Below are positions 1 through 10,712 of a stretch of 64,000 nt of DNA, one piece after another. Position 1 is the first letter of the stretch. Every line of letters starts with the position of its first letter. Source of the DNA: Sphagnum magellanicum. Its lineage: Eukaryota > Streptophyta > Sphagnopsida > Sphagnales > Sphagnaceae. The stretch is taken from contig CM038924.1 of assembly GCA_021904315.1 (NCBI GenBank), positions 16,388,051-16,452,050 of the forward strand, written 5' to 3'. A program made the position numbers and the translations under genes. Under the pieces are notes generated by a model. That model did not search any database and had not been told where the DNA came from. It saw only the letters and a program-made list of their open reading frames with translations.

Positions 1-235
1 ACACCTGAAAATGGGGGGGTAGGTCACTTCAAAACTTTCAACACATATCATAATTAACCCTTTATGCCCTCATCTATCCGGCCCCCCTAAAATTTCATAC
101 CCCCTATATCTTTCAAATGATGAACAATTATGGTGGGATTTTTACACCATTGGATTCACAACCCTTGAAAATGGGGGGGTACGTCACTTCAAAACCCAAA
201 AAAAAAAACCCAATTTTGGTGGGAACACCCATGTA

Positions 236-309
236 ACCCTAACCCTAAACCCTAAACCCTAAAACCCCTAAACCCTAAACCCTAAAACCCTAAAACCCTA
301 AACCCTAAA
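236..309 (+). repeat. Interstitial telomeric repeat block 1
   Basis: About ten CCCTAAA or near-variant units (some with an extra A or C) follow the phrase 'cacccatgtaaccctaa'. This is the plant-type telomere heptamer, C-rich on the + strand. Confidence 0.9.
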
Positions 310-1916
310 TGAAGATGAAGGAAGAATGGATCAATCTATTCAATCACTATAGTGGTTCTAACCCTCATAACAAATGACCAATCATTTTTTTCAAATTTTT
401 TTTGAAATGTCACCCCAAAGTTTTGGATTTGAATGAAACAACCAACATTAAGACAAGGTGAGAAAGTCATCACAAAGGTAGCTCCTATAGTAAAGGTGAC
501 AATTAGGAATTTAACCTTATCTGTAAGATCACAATGTATGAACTTGTATTCACTCATTACAACATCATACAAGCCATGTCTATTCAATATATAACTTTCG
601 GAACATCCACTCAACATTCTTTGTTTTATGTCAGTGACAACTAGAACACAAATAAGTGTTGTGTTTTTTTGCTTATGCTAGGAACATTTCTACCATTGAA
701 TGCAAATAATATCCAACTACAAAACCCATATGTATAACATAAATAGATTTAGCAAATTGGATAAAAACAAATTATTTTCAAATACACATAAATAAATTGT
801 ATTGAAATTAAACGTGTAGATATATACTAAATGAACACCACTATAAACAACCTTAAAACACAAAATCGATATCAATCCTTTTCATAGTGCATAAACATTA
901 TGCTTCCAAAACACATAGGAAAAACATAAACAAGATCAAATAAAAACCAAAAAGAAACAAACCATAAACAATGAAAAGATAAACATCATAACCATCCATA
1001 ATGAAAGGAAAATGCAATACCTCTAAATATCCACTTCCAAAACTATAAACAATTCTACAAGGTTATAGGAGAAAAATGTATGTAAGCAAGACGTTCAATA
1101 TAAAATACCATACAAATGAGTTCCAATTTGAATGTTCTATACATACAAGGTCAAGAATCATGGTTCTTCTAATAATTAGGTTTATAGATGGAACTTTCGA
1201 CTTTGTTTCACAAATAAATTAATGAAAAGTTAGGGTTTTAATTTCATGTATGGTTAGGTCTAAACTTTACGTCTACTAATTAGGGTTTAAGATGTGGCTA
1301 GTAATTATAAGCCTCTACTTATGGGTTAAGGTTCATTTTAGGGTTTCCAATACAAAAATTCCATAAATTTGGCAAAACCTCACATAACTACATAAACCCT
1401 AAACCCAAGCAACCTTATGCACTTCAATGTCCAAACTTTGAAATTCTGTGACAAACAGGAAAAGTCAAACCCCCCCATATCTTCCAAATGGTGATACATT
1501 ATGGTGGGCTTTTTACATCATTGGATTCAAAACATTTGAAAATGGGGGGGTACGTCACCTCCAAGTCCCAAAAAAAAAATCACAATTGGGTCCAAATGCC
1601 CATGTAACCCAAAAACCCCAAATCTTCAATATCTTCCAAACCCTACATTTTTAGGCAAAAATAACTTCACCAATAGCTTTAAAACACTTGAAAATGGGGG
1701 GGTAGGTCACTTCAAAACTTTCAACACATATCATAATTAACCTTTTATGCCCTCATCTATCCGGCCCCCCTAAAATTTCATACCCCCTATATCTTCCAAA
1801 TGGTGAACAATTATGGTGGGATTTTTACACCATTGGATTCACAACCCTTGAAAATGGGGGGGTAGGTCACTTCAAAACCCCAAAAAAAAACCCCAATTTT
1901 GGTGGGAACACCCATG

Positions 1917-2003
1917 TAACCCTAAACCCTAAACCCTAACCCTAAACCCTAAACCCTAAAACCCTAAACCCTTAAACCCTAAACCCTAAACCCTAAACCC
2001 TAA
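1917..2003 (+). repeat. Interstitial telomeric repeat block 2
   Basis: About twelve CCCTAAA-type units with single-base length variants, again directly after the 'cacccatgtaaccct' phrase. Same orientation as block 1. Confidence 0.9.
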
Positions 2004-2078
2004 GAACCCTCATAAATGGGGGGGTAGGTCACCTCAAAACTCAAAAAAAAAAACCCAATTTTGGTGGGAACACCCATG

Positions 2079-2111
2079 TAACCCTAAAACCCTAAACCCT
2101 AAACCCTAAAC
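2079..2111 (+). repeat. Interstitial telomeric repeat block 3
   Basis: A short run of four to five CCCTAAA-type units at the end of another copy of the subtelomeric phrase. Confidence 0.85.
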
Positions 2112-2715
2112 CCACTTCACATAACTACATAAATTTGGCAAAACCTTGATAAAATTACTTATGCACTTTCTTAGGTTTTGAAATCCTTAAGCAACAACAT
2201 AAACTGCATTGTCCAAACCCTTAAATGTTGTGACAGACAAGAAAAGTCAACCAAGGACTGGGAAAGTCAAACCCCCCCATATCTTCCAAATGGTGATAGT
2301 GTAGAGGAATTTTTTTACATCATTGGATTTAGAACACTTAAAATGGGGGGGGTAGGTCACCTCCAAATATATAAAAAAAATCGCAATCAGGTCAAAATGC
2401 CCATGAAACACAAAAACCCCAAATCCCCTATATCTTGCAAACCTGACACTTTTAACCAAAAATAACTCCACCACTAGCTTTAAAACACTAGAAAATGGGG
2501 GGGTAGGTCACCTCAAAACTTTCAACATGTATCATAATTAACCCTTTATGCCCTCATCTATCCGGCCCCCCTGAAATTTCACACCCCCCATATCTTTCAA
2601 ATGGTGATGCTCTAGAAGAATTTTATTGCACCATTGGCTTCAGAACCCTTGAAAATGGGGGGGTAGGTCACTTCAAAACCTCAAAAAAAAAACCCAATTT
2701 TGGTGGGAACACCCA

Positions 2716-2785
2716 TGTAACCCTAAAACCCTAAACCCTAAACCCTAAACCTAAACCCTAAACCCTAAACCCTAAACCCTAAACC
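2716..2785 (+). repeat. Interstitial telomeric repeat block 4
   Basis: About nine to ten CCCTAAA-type units, same orientation and same junction phrase as the other blocks. Confidence 0.88.
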
Positions 2786-3156
2786 TGGGTAGGTCATCTC
2801 CACATATCTAAAAAATAACCGCAATTAGGTCAAAATGCCCATCAAACACAAAAACATCAAATCTCCTATATCTTGCAAACTTGACACTTTTAAGCAAAAA
2901 TAACTCCACCACTAGCTTTAAAACACTTGAAAATGGGGGGCTAGGTCACTTCAAAACTTTCAACATGTATCATAATTAACTCTTTATGCCCTCATCTATC
3001 CGGCCCCCCTGAAATTTCACACCCCCCATATCTTCCAAATGGTGATAGATTAAGCGAATTTTATTGCACCATTGGCTTCAGAACCCTTGAAAATGGGGGG
3101 GTAGGTCACCTCAAAACTCAAAAAAAAAAACCCAATTTTGGTGGGAACACCCATGT

Positions 3157-3337
3157 AACCCTAAACCCTGGAACCCTAAACCCTAAACCCTAAACCCTTC
3201 AGAACCCTTGAAAATGGGGGGGTAGGTCACTTCAAAACCCCAAAAAAAAAACCCAATTTTGGTGGGGACACCCATGTAACCCTAAACCTAAACCCTAACC
3301 CTAAACCCTAAAACCCTAAACCCTAAACCCTAAACCC
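3157..3337 (+). repeat. Interstitial telomeric repeat blocks 5 and 6
   Basis: Two CCCTAAA runs (about 3157-3197 and 3281-3337) are separated by one copy of the 'gggggggtaggtcac' phrase. The second run leads straight into the 1190-bp-period sequence beginning near 3338. Confidence 0.88.
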
Positions 3338-3910
3338 GATAAAATTACTTATGCACTTTCTTAGGTTTTGAAATCCTTAAGCAACGAAAACCACTGCATT
3401 GTCCAAACCCTAAAATACTGTGACAGACAGGAAAAGTCAACCAAGGACTGGAAAAGTCAAACCCCCCCATATCTTCCAAATGGTGATAGTGTAGAGGAAT
3501 TTTTTTACATCATTGGATTTACAACACTTGAAAATGGGGGGGTAGGTCACCTCCAAATATATAAAAAAAATGGCAATAAGGTCAAAATGCCCATCAAACA
3601 CAAAAACCCCAAATCTCTTATATCTTGCAAACCTGACACTTTTAACCAAAAATAACTCCACCATTAGCTTTAAAACACTTGAAAATGGGGGGGTACATCA
3701 CTTCAAAACTTTCAACATGTATCATAATTAACCCTTCATGCCCTCATCTATCCGGCCCCCCTGAAATTTCACACCCCCTCATATCTTTCAAATGGTGATG
3801 CTCTAGAAGAATTTTATTGCACCATTGGCTTCAGAACCCTTGAAAATGGGGGGGTAGGTCCATTCAAAACCCCAAAAAAAAAACCCAATTTTGGTGGGGA
3901 CACCCATGTA

Positions 3911-3956
3911 ACCCTAAACCCTAAACCCCTAAACCCTAAACCCTAAACCCTAAACC
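3911..3956 (+). repeat. Interstitial telomeric repeat block 7 (inner edge of the array)
   Basis: About six to seven CCCTAAA-type units. This is the last telomere-type tract in the window; it abuts the duplicated segment beginning at 3957, so it marks the inner boundary of the subtelomere-like array. Confidence 0.88.
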
Positions 3957-4222
3957 TGCTTCTCACGCGCTGGTTTACGTATTACCACTAGCATCTGCAT
4001 TTGTGTTTTCGGAAACCTTTTTTCCTTGTCATTTCCGCTGAGTTTGCTGCTTGTGCACAGTTCATGATCTCAGCGTCTCACTCCATTTTGTCGTGCAATG
4101 AGTTTGTAGCTGGGGAGAAATGGATGTGGACTGTGTTGGTTTAGGATCTGCCTTACTATCCATCTTGTGATTTGAAACAAAATACTGCGGCACAGGAAAA
4201 AATAAATAAATGAATCTGGTAT
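3957..4222 (+). repeat. Direct repeat, left copy (about 265 bp)
   Basis: This segment starts with 'tgcttctcacgcgc' and ends near 'tgaatctggtat'. It is repeated almost exactly at 4760-5026. The copies differ at scattered bases. They do not end in TG...CA and no target duplication is seen, so an LTR pair is not supported; a local duplication is more likely. Confidence 0.85.
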
Positions 4223-4803
4223 TCAAACTGGTACACTTCCATTGTGGGCGATCCATACTGAGGTAACACCCTACTCAATCTCTTTGAAGTGGCGGCAGAA
4301 TTGAGAACTTTGTGACTACCTGACAGATATACTTCTGGCAGCTCAGAACTTGAATCGGCCAGAGAATAAACATTCTCAAGGGTCATTGCTGCATGACGTT
4401 GCTGGTGGCAAATCGTAGTTCTTCTCTGGACTTGCACTTTGCACATTTTTTCTCGGCTTGCGGGTGGGTCCGTGAGGATGCAGAAGCAGGTGTTGATGCT
4501 TTGTGAAGTCCCACTTGGCATATTTCTGTTTTTCTGTATGTTGTGTGTGGCATTTGGTGTGGCTGATGTGGAGATGTGTTTTGGAGCCAGACAACTCTGC
4601 TTCCTGCTTCTATTTTCTTTTTGTATGATATTAGAAAAGGGACGTGATCTATCAGGTTTCAGTAAAGTGGAAGATGATATGACTGTGAGAGAGACGCGTG
4701 GCTCTTTGAAAGCTTTCTCATGTTGTCGCGAGATGAGATGCAATGCTGCGCGGACAGGCTGCTTCTCACGCGCCGGTTTACGTATTACCACTAGCATCTG
4801 CAT
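4156..4803 (-). CDS. Hypothetical ORF of 215 codons inside the duplicated segment
   Basis: An uninterrupted minus-strand frame of 215 codons starts in the right copy of the 265-bp direct repeat and ends in the left copy. The product is Ser/Thr- and basic-rich in its first half, with no motif, signal peptide or family that I recognise. The opposite strand is also open for 143 codons (4439-4870), which is common in GC-moderate non-coding sequence and weakens the case. No intron signals or neighbours support it. It may be a chance frame or a transcribed UTR. Confidence 0.2.
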   Translation of the reverse strand: MQMLVVIRKPAREKQPVRAALHLISRQHEKAFKEPRVSLTVISSSTLLKPDRSRPFSNIIQKENRSRKQSCLAPKHISTSATPNATHNIQKNRNMPSGTSQSINTCFCILTDPPASREKMCKVQVQRRTTICHQQRHAAMTLENVYSLADSSSELPEVYLSGSHKVLNSAATSKRLSRVLPQYGSPTMEVYQFEYQIHLFIFSCAAVFCFKSQDG

Positions 4804-5026
4804 TTGTGTTTTCGGAAACCTTTTTTCCTTGTCAATTTCGCCGAGTTTGCTGCTTGTGCACAGTTCATGATCTCAGCGTCTCACTCCATTTTGTCGTGTA
4901 ATGAGTTTGTAGCTGGGGAGAAATGGATGTGGACTGTGTTGGTTTAGGATCTGCCTGACTATCCATCTTGTGATTTGAAACAAACTACTGCGGCACAGGA
5001 AAAAAATAAATAAATGAATCTGGTAT
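4760..5026 (+). repeat. Direct repeat, right copy (about 265 bp)
   Basis: Second copy of the segment at 3957-4222, in the same orientation, 538 bp after the first copy ends. The high similarity suggests a fairly recent duplication. Confidence 0.85.
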
Positions 5027-5926
5027 CCTACATGGGAGACCTGTGGATCAAAATGATATATCTGATCGAGACTGTCTTTCCTTGTGAATTGAATTGACAG
5101 ATTGTTCTATTGCGAATGTTCCAGATTTTTAGGATTTTTTTTCGAAGGATTCAGCTCTTGCTGGTCTATGAACGAAGAGCATTGCTAAGAGTGGAATGAC
5201 GCCTTCTTTGCAAGTTTGGTTGTACTCCCATTTTCAGAAGCTCCACAATTTCTAGAGTGCTTGTTGCTCAATGAGAAGTTTTGTGTTGTCCCAAAAGGAA
5301 GGATGACATTAGAGTGGGCATTATCTTCTCTTCCATGTGACCTCTACAGTGAGTTCAACATGAAGTGCAGTGTAAAGAAATGGACTGTGGTTTTATTGGT
5401 GCTGTCTGAGTTTAGTTGAGTTGAAGTAAAATGTGTTTGCATCCAGAACAAGTCTTATGGTTGCAAGCACCACCTCCGTACAGCAGTGGTGTGGGCACCT
5501 TAACTCTCCAGTGGGTTGCACTTGGACTGTTTCAAGAGTAACTCTTTCTAGAGGTACCGTTCTTGTGTTGTGTTTTTAGTGATTTGAATGACAATTCTTG
5601 GTTTCATGTCTTCCACAGTGGTAGAATAGCTCAAATCTTGCATTTCTGATGGAGAACAAGGTATCGATGATGCAGGCACGCCAGCTCCTTGACCAACCAC
5701 TACAATAGTACCTCCCTATTACAGCACACCCACGACCACATTATTACTTCCAAGGTATGCCTCCCCTTTCTTTTCATTTTTTTCTTTCTTTTTTGCTTTG
5801 TTATATGCCCTTTCCTTTCATTCATAGTCTGTTTTTTTTTTTTTTTTGAAAAAAAATTACCCTCTTATGATTTTTGATCTTCTGCAACTATTTCAAGTCC
5901 TGATTCTCAAAGCCGATTCAAGTTGT
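5027..5926. other. No gene recognised
   Basis: Mixed-composition, apparently single-copy sequence with a T-rich tract near 5830-5850. Short ORFs are present (for example 5216-5419) but show no recognisable motif. It could hold untranslated or promoter sequence of the gene downstream. Confidence 0.4.
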
Positions 5927-6318
5927 AGTTAGTTAGAGAGAGAGTGTGGCAAGGTGTTTTTGGCTATAGTTTGTTTCTTTTTTGTTGTACTTCGAGTGCT
6001 AGTTCTTATGCTTGTCGTAGCCAAAGCTTTTCTTCATGACTTCCAGGGCAGTTTCTGTGCCAACATTTTTGCCAACAAAGTAGGTATAGTATTTCATTTC
6101 AGCAAAGGCATGCTATCGTTGAAATGTATGTGTACCGATGGACATCTTGTATACAAGCACAGTGGCATTTTTCACAGCAGAAATGAGAGAGAACATAACA
6201 GTGGCTTGAGGATGGCACTGCTTGATTTCTCAACATAGTTAGTTAGAGAGAAAATAGCAAGGTGTTTTCAACTATAGCTTACTTCTTTTTTTGTTGTACT
6301 TCAAGTGCTAGTTTTGTT
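5927..6318 (+). repeat. 85-bp direct repeat pair with 225-bp spacer
   Basis: A segment beginning 'agttagttagagagag' and ending near 'cgagtgctagttcttatg' (5927-6008) recurs at about 6236-6318 with a few changes. It lies just upstream of the first recognised exon of the S1/dioxygenase gene. It may be part of that gene's 5' region or a small insertion duplication. Confidence 0.7.
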
Positions 6319-6401
6319 GAATGTGATAGCGAAATTCGTTCAATATGTGTTATTCATGATTTGTATCCATTGTTGTTGCAACAAGCATAAATTGTATATA
6401 G

Positions 6402-9261
6402 GTTCGAGAAAGGAAGACCCAATCAATGTCTAGTTGGCGTGAATATATTATTGGGTCTACTTTTGAAGGCATAGTCAAATGTGTGAAATCGTATGGAGCG
6501 TTCATTGATATAGGTGACGATGTTGGGCTATTACACATCAGTGAGATAAATCATGTTCGTGTGACTTCTATGGAAGCGTTATTTTCTCCTGGGGAAAAAA
6601 TCAAGGTGAGCTTTTTACAAATTCAAAGTGCAAGTCATTGTTATAATGAATGTTTTCATACATGAAGTTAGAAAAGTTCCAAATAAATTGATTATGATTA
6701 AAATAAATGTGCAGGTGATGATTTTAAATCAAGACAAAACTAAGGGTCACCTCAAGTTGTCAACCAAACAACTTGAAACCAAACCTGGTGACATGTTGCA
6801 TGTTCAAGCTTATCAAAAGGTTTGCTTTTATACATTTTGTAATGTGATTCAAATTTTGTCAAAGCTTGTATCCCATTTATTTATAAATGTTTTATAAATT
6901 TGTAATTTATATTTTGCAGGCAAAAGAAAATGCCTCAATGTTGACAAGTTCTATCATTCAACATGAACAGGTACAAATTTTTTATTAAAGCATACATGAT
7001 TGTAATTTTTAATTTTTTAATGTTTTCCATAATGTTTGGACTTGTACACACACTTAGTGTTATCTTGTTTGAATTTTTGAACAAACATTCAAATTTAGCT
7101 ACTATTTAAACATTTGTTAAAATATGTAATGTAAAGGTTTGTAATTTCATAGGTTGAAAGTGGGAAAAACTATTTGCAGGAAATAGGGTTTAAGATTCGG
7201 CTTAAATTTAATTTGTTGCATATTGTGGCAGGGAACGATGGAAGGGAATTTGATTGAGAACGAAGATAATGCAATGAACAAAGGACTTCCAAATCTGCTT
7301 ATTCGTGAGAAATTAAATCAAAATCAAATCCCCTCCTATATTAATAAAGCTTATGTAATTATATGTTGAGATTTCATTATGTATGTGGATTTTTGTTTAT
7401 GGTCTTGGTATATATAAGCTATGTTAAACATTACACATGAGGTTTTGTTTTGAAACATGATTAAGAGATCTTTGTGGGTTTTTATGTGCATGTTTATGCT
7501 TTGTTAGCAAGACGAACAAGAACACACCCAACGGAAAAAAACTTACTATCATTTGAGTCCCCAAAGGTTAGTTTGTTTTATTCAAATCTTGTAATATATT
7601 GAATGTGAACACAATCGTACATGAAATTGATGATGTGGCACATAAAATTTTACATCAATTATTTAGATATGTGTACTTACACATTGTTGTTCTTTTTTTT
7701 TTGTGAAACATTTGCAGAAAAGACTCAAAGTAAATGTGGACAATGAAAGTGTTCAAAACATGGCTTCCAACTGTGCGAACAATTATTATTGCACATATTG
7801 TGAGAAATGTGTTTCATCAAACAAAAAATGCATTGAAGACCACAACAACAGCAAGCCTCATCAAAGATTTGTGAAGTTACAAGAAAATACACATCTACTC
7901 AAACGCTTTTGCATAGGTAATTGATTACTCATATTTATAAACTGCATTTTTTATTCTTTCAAAAAAAATTTAATATCTAATATATTGATTTATTTCCACA
8001 ATAGAATGGGGCGAGAATGGTCACTATATGGTGTGCAAAGTGTGTGAAACTTCAGTTCCAACCTGTTTTGAAAGTATTATGATGCATGTGACTGGGCCCA
8101 AACATGTTCAAAAACAACAAATTCAGCAATTGGAGTCATTATTCCAAAATACATGTAAGTAACATTTTCTTGTTTTCTAATGTTTTGTGCATGCATTAAA
8201 GTCTTGTGATGGTGATTGACATATGCAAATGTTACATTTGCAGGGGTCTAATGCGATGAAAAAAATCAAGATTTTTCCGATTGGAAAAATTATCTTCCAC
8301 CTGGGTTGGAGTATTTAAATGTGTTTAGAGAGAAAAAGCCTAAAGATCATTACTCCAAACATTATGATCTTCAATTACATGCATTGCAATTTCAAAATTT
8401 ACAAACTTCAACAGCATTGATAGAGAAAGAGAATATGTTTTCTGTTGCTGGAGTGTTATTGTATGATGCCATTCCCTGCAATGACTTAAAAGATTTGTGC
8501 AAGGAAGCAGCCTGGTTGGATTTGAATGTGAATGAATGTAAGCGAGGCCCCAATATGAAAAGTTTTAAGATGAGCATGTTTGGGTGGAGGAAAAGTGTGT
8601 ACCAAAAAAAAGAATTTGCATATGGTAGGTATGTATCATCTCACTTTTGCATTGATTTATTTTCAATCAAGTTTTAATGCATACATGCTCACATAAGGTG
8701 ATTTTTGCAGATATATGCATAAACGTCCAGAGGTGGAAGAAAGGTCATCCAATTTTGCAAGAAAAATCTATCGTTACTTGTGGAATAATTTCCCAAGGGC
8801 AATGGAAGGTTTGGAGAGCAAAAGGAAAAGGTTGAATATTGACGATGGAGAAGGTCGCCTTGTGGACCAGTCGCCATTCACATCATTTGCACTCACCAGG
8901 AACTATGGAGTGAATATTCATGTAGATGTTGATGATGCCGATATATGTTTCATATTATGGATACATGAAGGTATGTTGGGTGGTTTGAATTTATTTCATT
9001 TCATTATTTTTTTACATTCAATGATAATCACTAATGTTTAAATTGTAAAATGCAGAAGATGGAATGGGAGCAAATGGTGGAGCAACGTTTTGTTTGCCAG
9101 AATTTGAAGTAAAATTTGAGACAAGAAATGGAGCAATTTTTATGTTCAGGGCAGATAAAGTTCTTCATTCTATAATGAAAAACCAAGGAGGGAATCAATA
9201 CGGTATGGCGTTTTTCCAAAAAAATTCTGTATTGAATCATTTGAAAAGTTTGAAAAGATGA
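6402..9261 (+). CDS. S1 domain - C2H2 zinc fingers - 2OG/Fe(II) dioxygenase-like protein (10 exons)
   Basis: Exons by GT-AG rule: 6402-6605, 6715-6819, 6920-6970, 7232-7304, 7508-7566, 7718-7916, 8005-8154, 8244-8628, 8711-8970, 9056-9261 (stop). All phases agree, giving about 563 codons; the first ATG is at 6426, and an upstream exon is possible because 6402 follows an acceptor in frame. Exons 1-3 encode an S1 domain closest in wording to the third S1 repeat of plastid ribosomal protein S1 (SYGAFIDIG, GLLHIS, LSTKQLE). Exons 6-7 each carry a CxxC...H-H zinc finger. Exons 8-10 give a 2OGFeDO/TET-JBP-like core: HVD iron ligands, then GGATFCLPEF, then distal His in VLHS. The usual 2OG-binding Arg after that His is not obvious (NQYGM). 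Exon 8 holds an in-frame TAA at its start unless the acceptor after 'aaaatcaag' is used. The role (RNA or DNA base oxidation?) is inferred only. Confidence 0.6.
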
Positions 9262-9354
9262 TCATTATCATCGTTGAATCAAATTAATATACTTATTGAT
9301 TTTTTGTTTGAAATGTTGTTTTTTTCTTTTTTTTGAGAAATCATTACCTTGAGT

Positions 9355-10712
9355 GAACGTGTATGTTTTTCATGTGGGCACCAAAGTTATTTCTTGGGGT
9401 AGGCAACTTTTAAACAAAAATAATAATCATGCACCTGAAGTGCATGAAATAATATTTTTGTTAAAGATGCACATCAGTTTTGTGATATTTCAAAATTATT
9501 CGACATGAATAATTATCAAGTACCCGAAGTGCTTGACATATTATTCTTGTTTGACATATTGTTCATTATCCAAGTATGCATGATGTTTTTTTTGGGCGAG
9601 GATCATTATCTTGTCAATGTTTGAACATAAATGATAATTGACAGATTAGACATTATTATTTTTCACATGAGAATTGTTTATTTAGGTGGGTACGTTTCGA
9701 AACAAAAATAATAATCATGCACCTGAAGTGCATGAAATAATATTTTTGTTTCAATGATACATGGTCATTGTGACAATTCGATTTAGAACAACCTGAATAA
9801 TTGTCAAGCACCTGAAGTGCTCAACATGTTGTTCTTGTTTGACACATTATTCGTTATCTGATTATGCATAGTGTTTTGTAGAACATCCTTATTTAGGTAG
9901 GTACCTTTTTGAACAAAAATAATAATCATGCACCTGAAGTGCATGAAATAATATTTTTGTTTAAGATGTACATCAGTTTTGTGATATTTCAAAATGATTC
10001 GACATGAATAATCGTCAAGTACCTGAAGTGCTTGACATATTGTTCTTGTTTGACATATTGTTCGTCATCCAGTTATGCATAATGTTTTATGGTTAGGATC
10101 ATAATTTTGTCAATGTTTTAACATAAATAATAATTGAGACATTGGACATTATTATTTTTCACGTGAGCACTGGAATTGCTCATGTAGGTAGGTACCTCTC
10201 GAAACAAAAACAATAATCCTGCACTTGAAGTGCATGAAATAATTTTTTTGTTTCGATGATACATGAACATTGTGACAATTCGATTTAGAATAACCTGAAT
10301 AATTGTCAGGTACCTAAAGTGCTTGACATATTATTCGTTATTCGATTATGCACAGTGTTTTGTAGAACATCCTTATTTAAGTATGTACCTTTTTGAACAA
10401 AAATAATAATCATGCACATGAAGTGCATGAAATAATATTTTTGTTTAAGATGTACATCAATTTTGTGATATTTCAAAATGATTCAACATGAATAATTGTC
10501 AAGTACCTGAAGTGCTTGACATATTATTCTTGTTTGACATATTGTCGTCATCCAATTATGCATAATGTTTTATGGTTTGGATCATAATTTTGTCCATGTT
10601 TTAACATAAATAATAATTGAGACACTGGACATTATTATTTTTCACAGGAGCACTGGAATTGCTCATTTAGGTAGGTACCTTTAGAAACAAAAATAATAAT
10701 CATGCACCTAAA
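9355..10712. repeat. Hairpin tandem array, left block
   Basis: Two palindromic modules alternate. Module A centres on CATGCAC-ctgaa-GTGCATG with arms extending outward through 'aaacaaaaataat' and its complement (about 23-bp arms). Module B centres on CAAGTAC-ctgaa-GTGCTTG with arms through 'gaataat'. A modules lie near 9428, 9711, 9925, 10210, 10405 and (cut off) 10700; B modules near 9518, 9806, 10015, 10310 and 10500. Unit spacing alternates between about 285 and about 205 bp. No ORF is conserved across units. The block ends abruptly inside an A module at about 10712. Confidence 0.85.

Larger units (their letters stand above)
1..3956 (+). repeat. Subtelomere-like composite repeat array
   Basis: A phrase of roughly 150-200 bp recurs about fifteen times. 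It contains a pyrimidine-rich 'ccccccatatcttccaaatgg' type block, 'aaaatgggggggtaggtcac', and 'cccaattttggtgggaacac', and most copies end in a run of CCCTAAA heptamers. A higher-order period of about 1190 bp is visible: the stretch starting near 2148 is repeated near 3338. The stretch 310-1440 is AT-rich, single-copy-looking sequence inside the array with no convincing gene. Short ORFs in the array repeat with the period and look non-coding. The uniform C-rich + strand orientation fits a left chromosome end, but the array is interstitial because other sequence lies between the blocks. Confidence 0.85.

Noticed and set aside
2178-3664. Pairs of similar ORFs on both strands (75-95 codons) in the telomeric array
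   Set aside because: They recur with the 1190-bp repeat period and consist of repeat sequence read in different frames; no codon-level conservation is apparent.
3957-5026. Small LTR or TRIM element
   Set aside because: The direct repeats do not start with TG and end with CA, and no target duplication or primer-binding site is seen.
6402-6970. S1 domain as bacterial or plastid DNA contamination
   Set aside because: The domain is split by three plant-type introns, with phases that fit the downstream exons.
9355-10712. CRISPR-like regular spacing of palindromes
   Set aside because: Spacers are repeats themselves, units are 200-285 bp, no cas genes are present, and the context is a plant nuclear genome.
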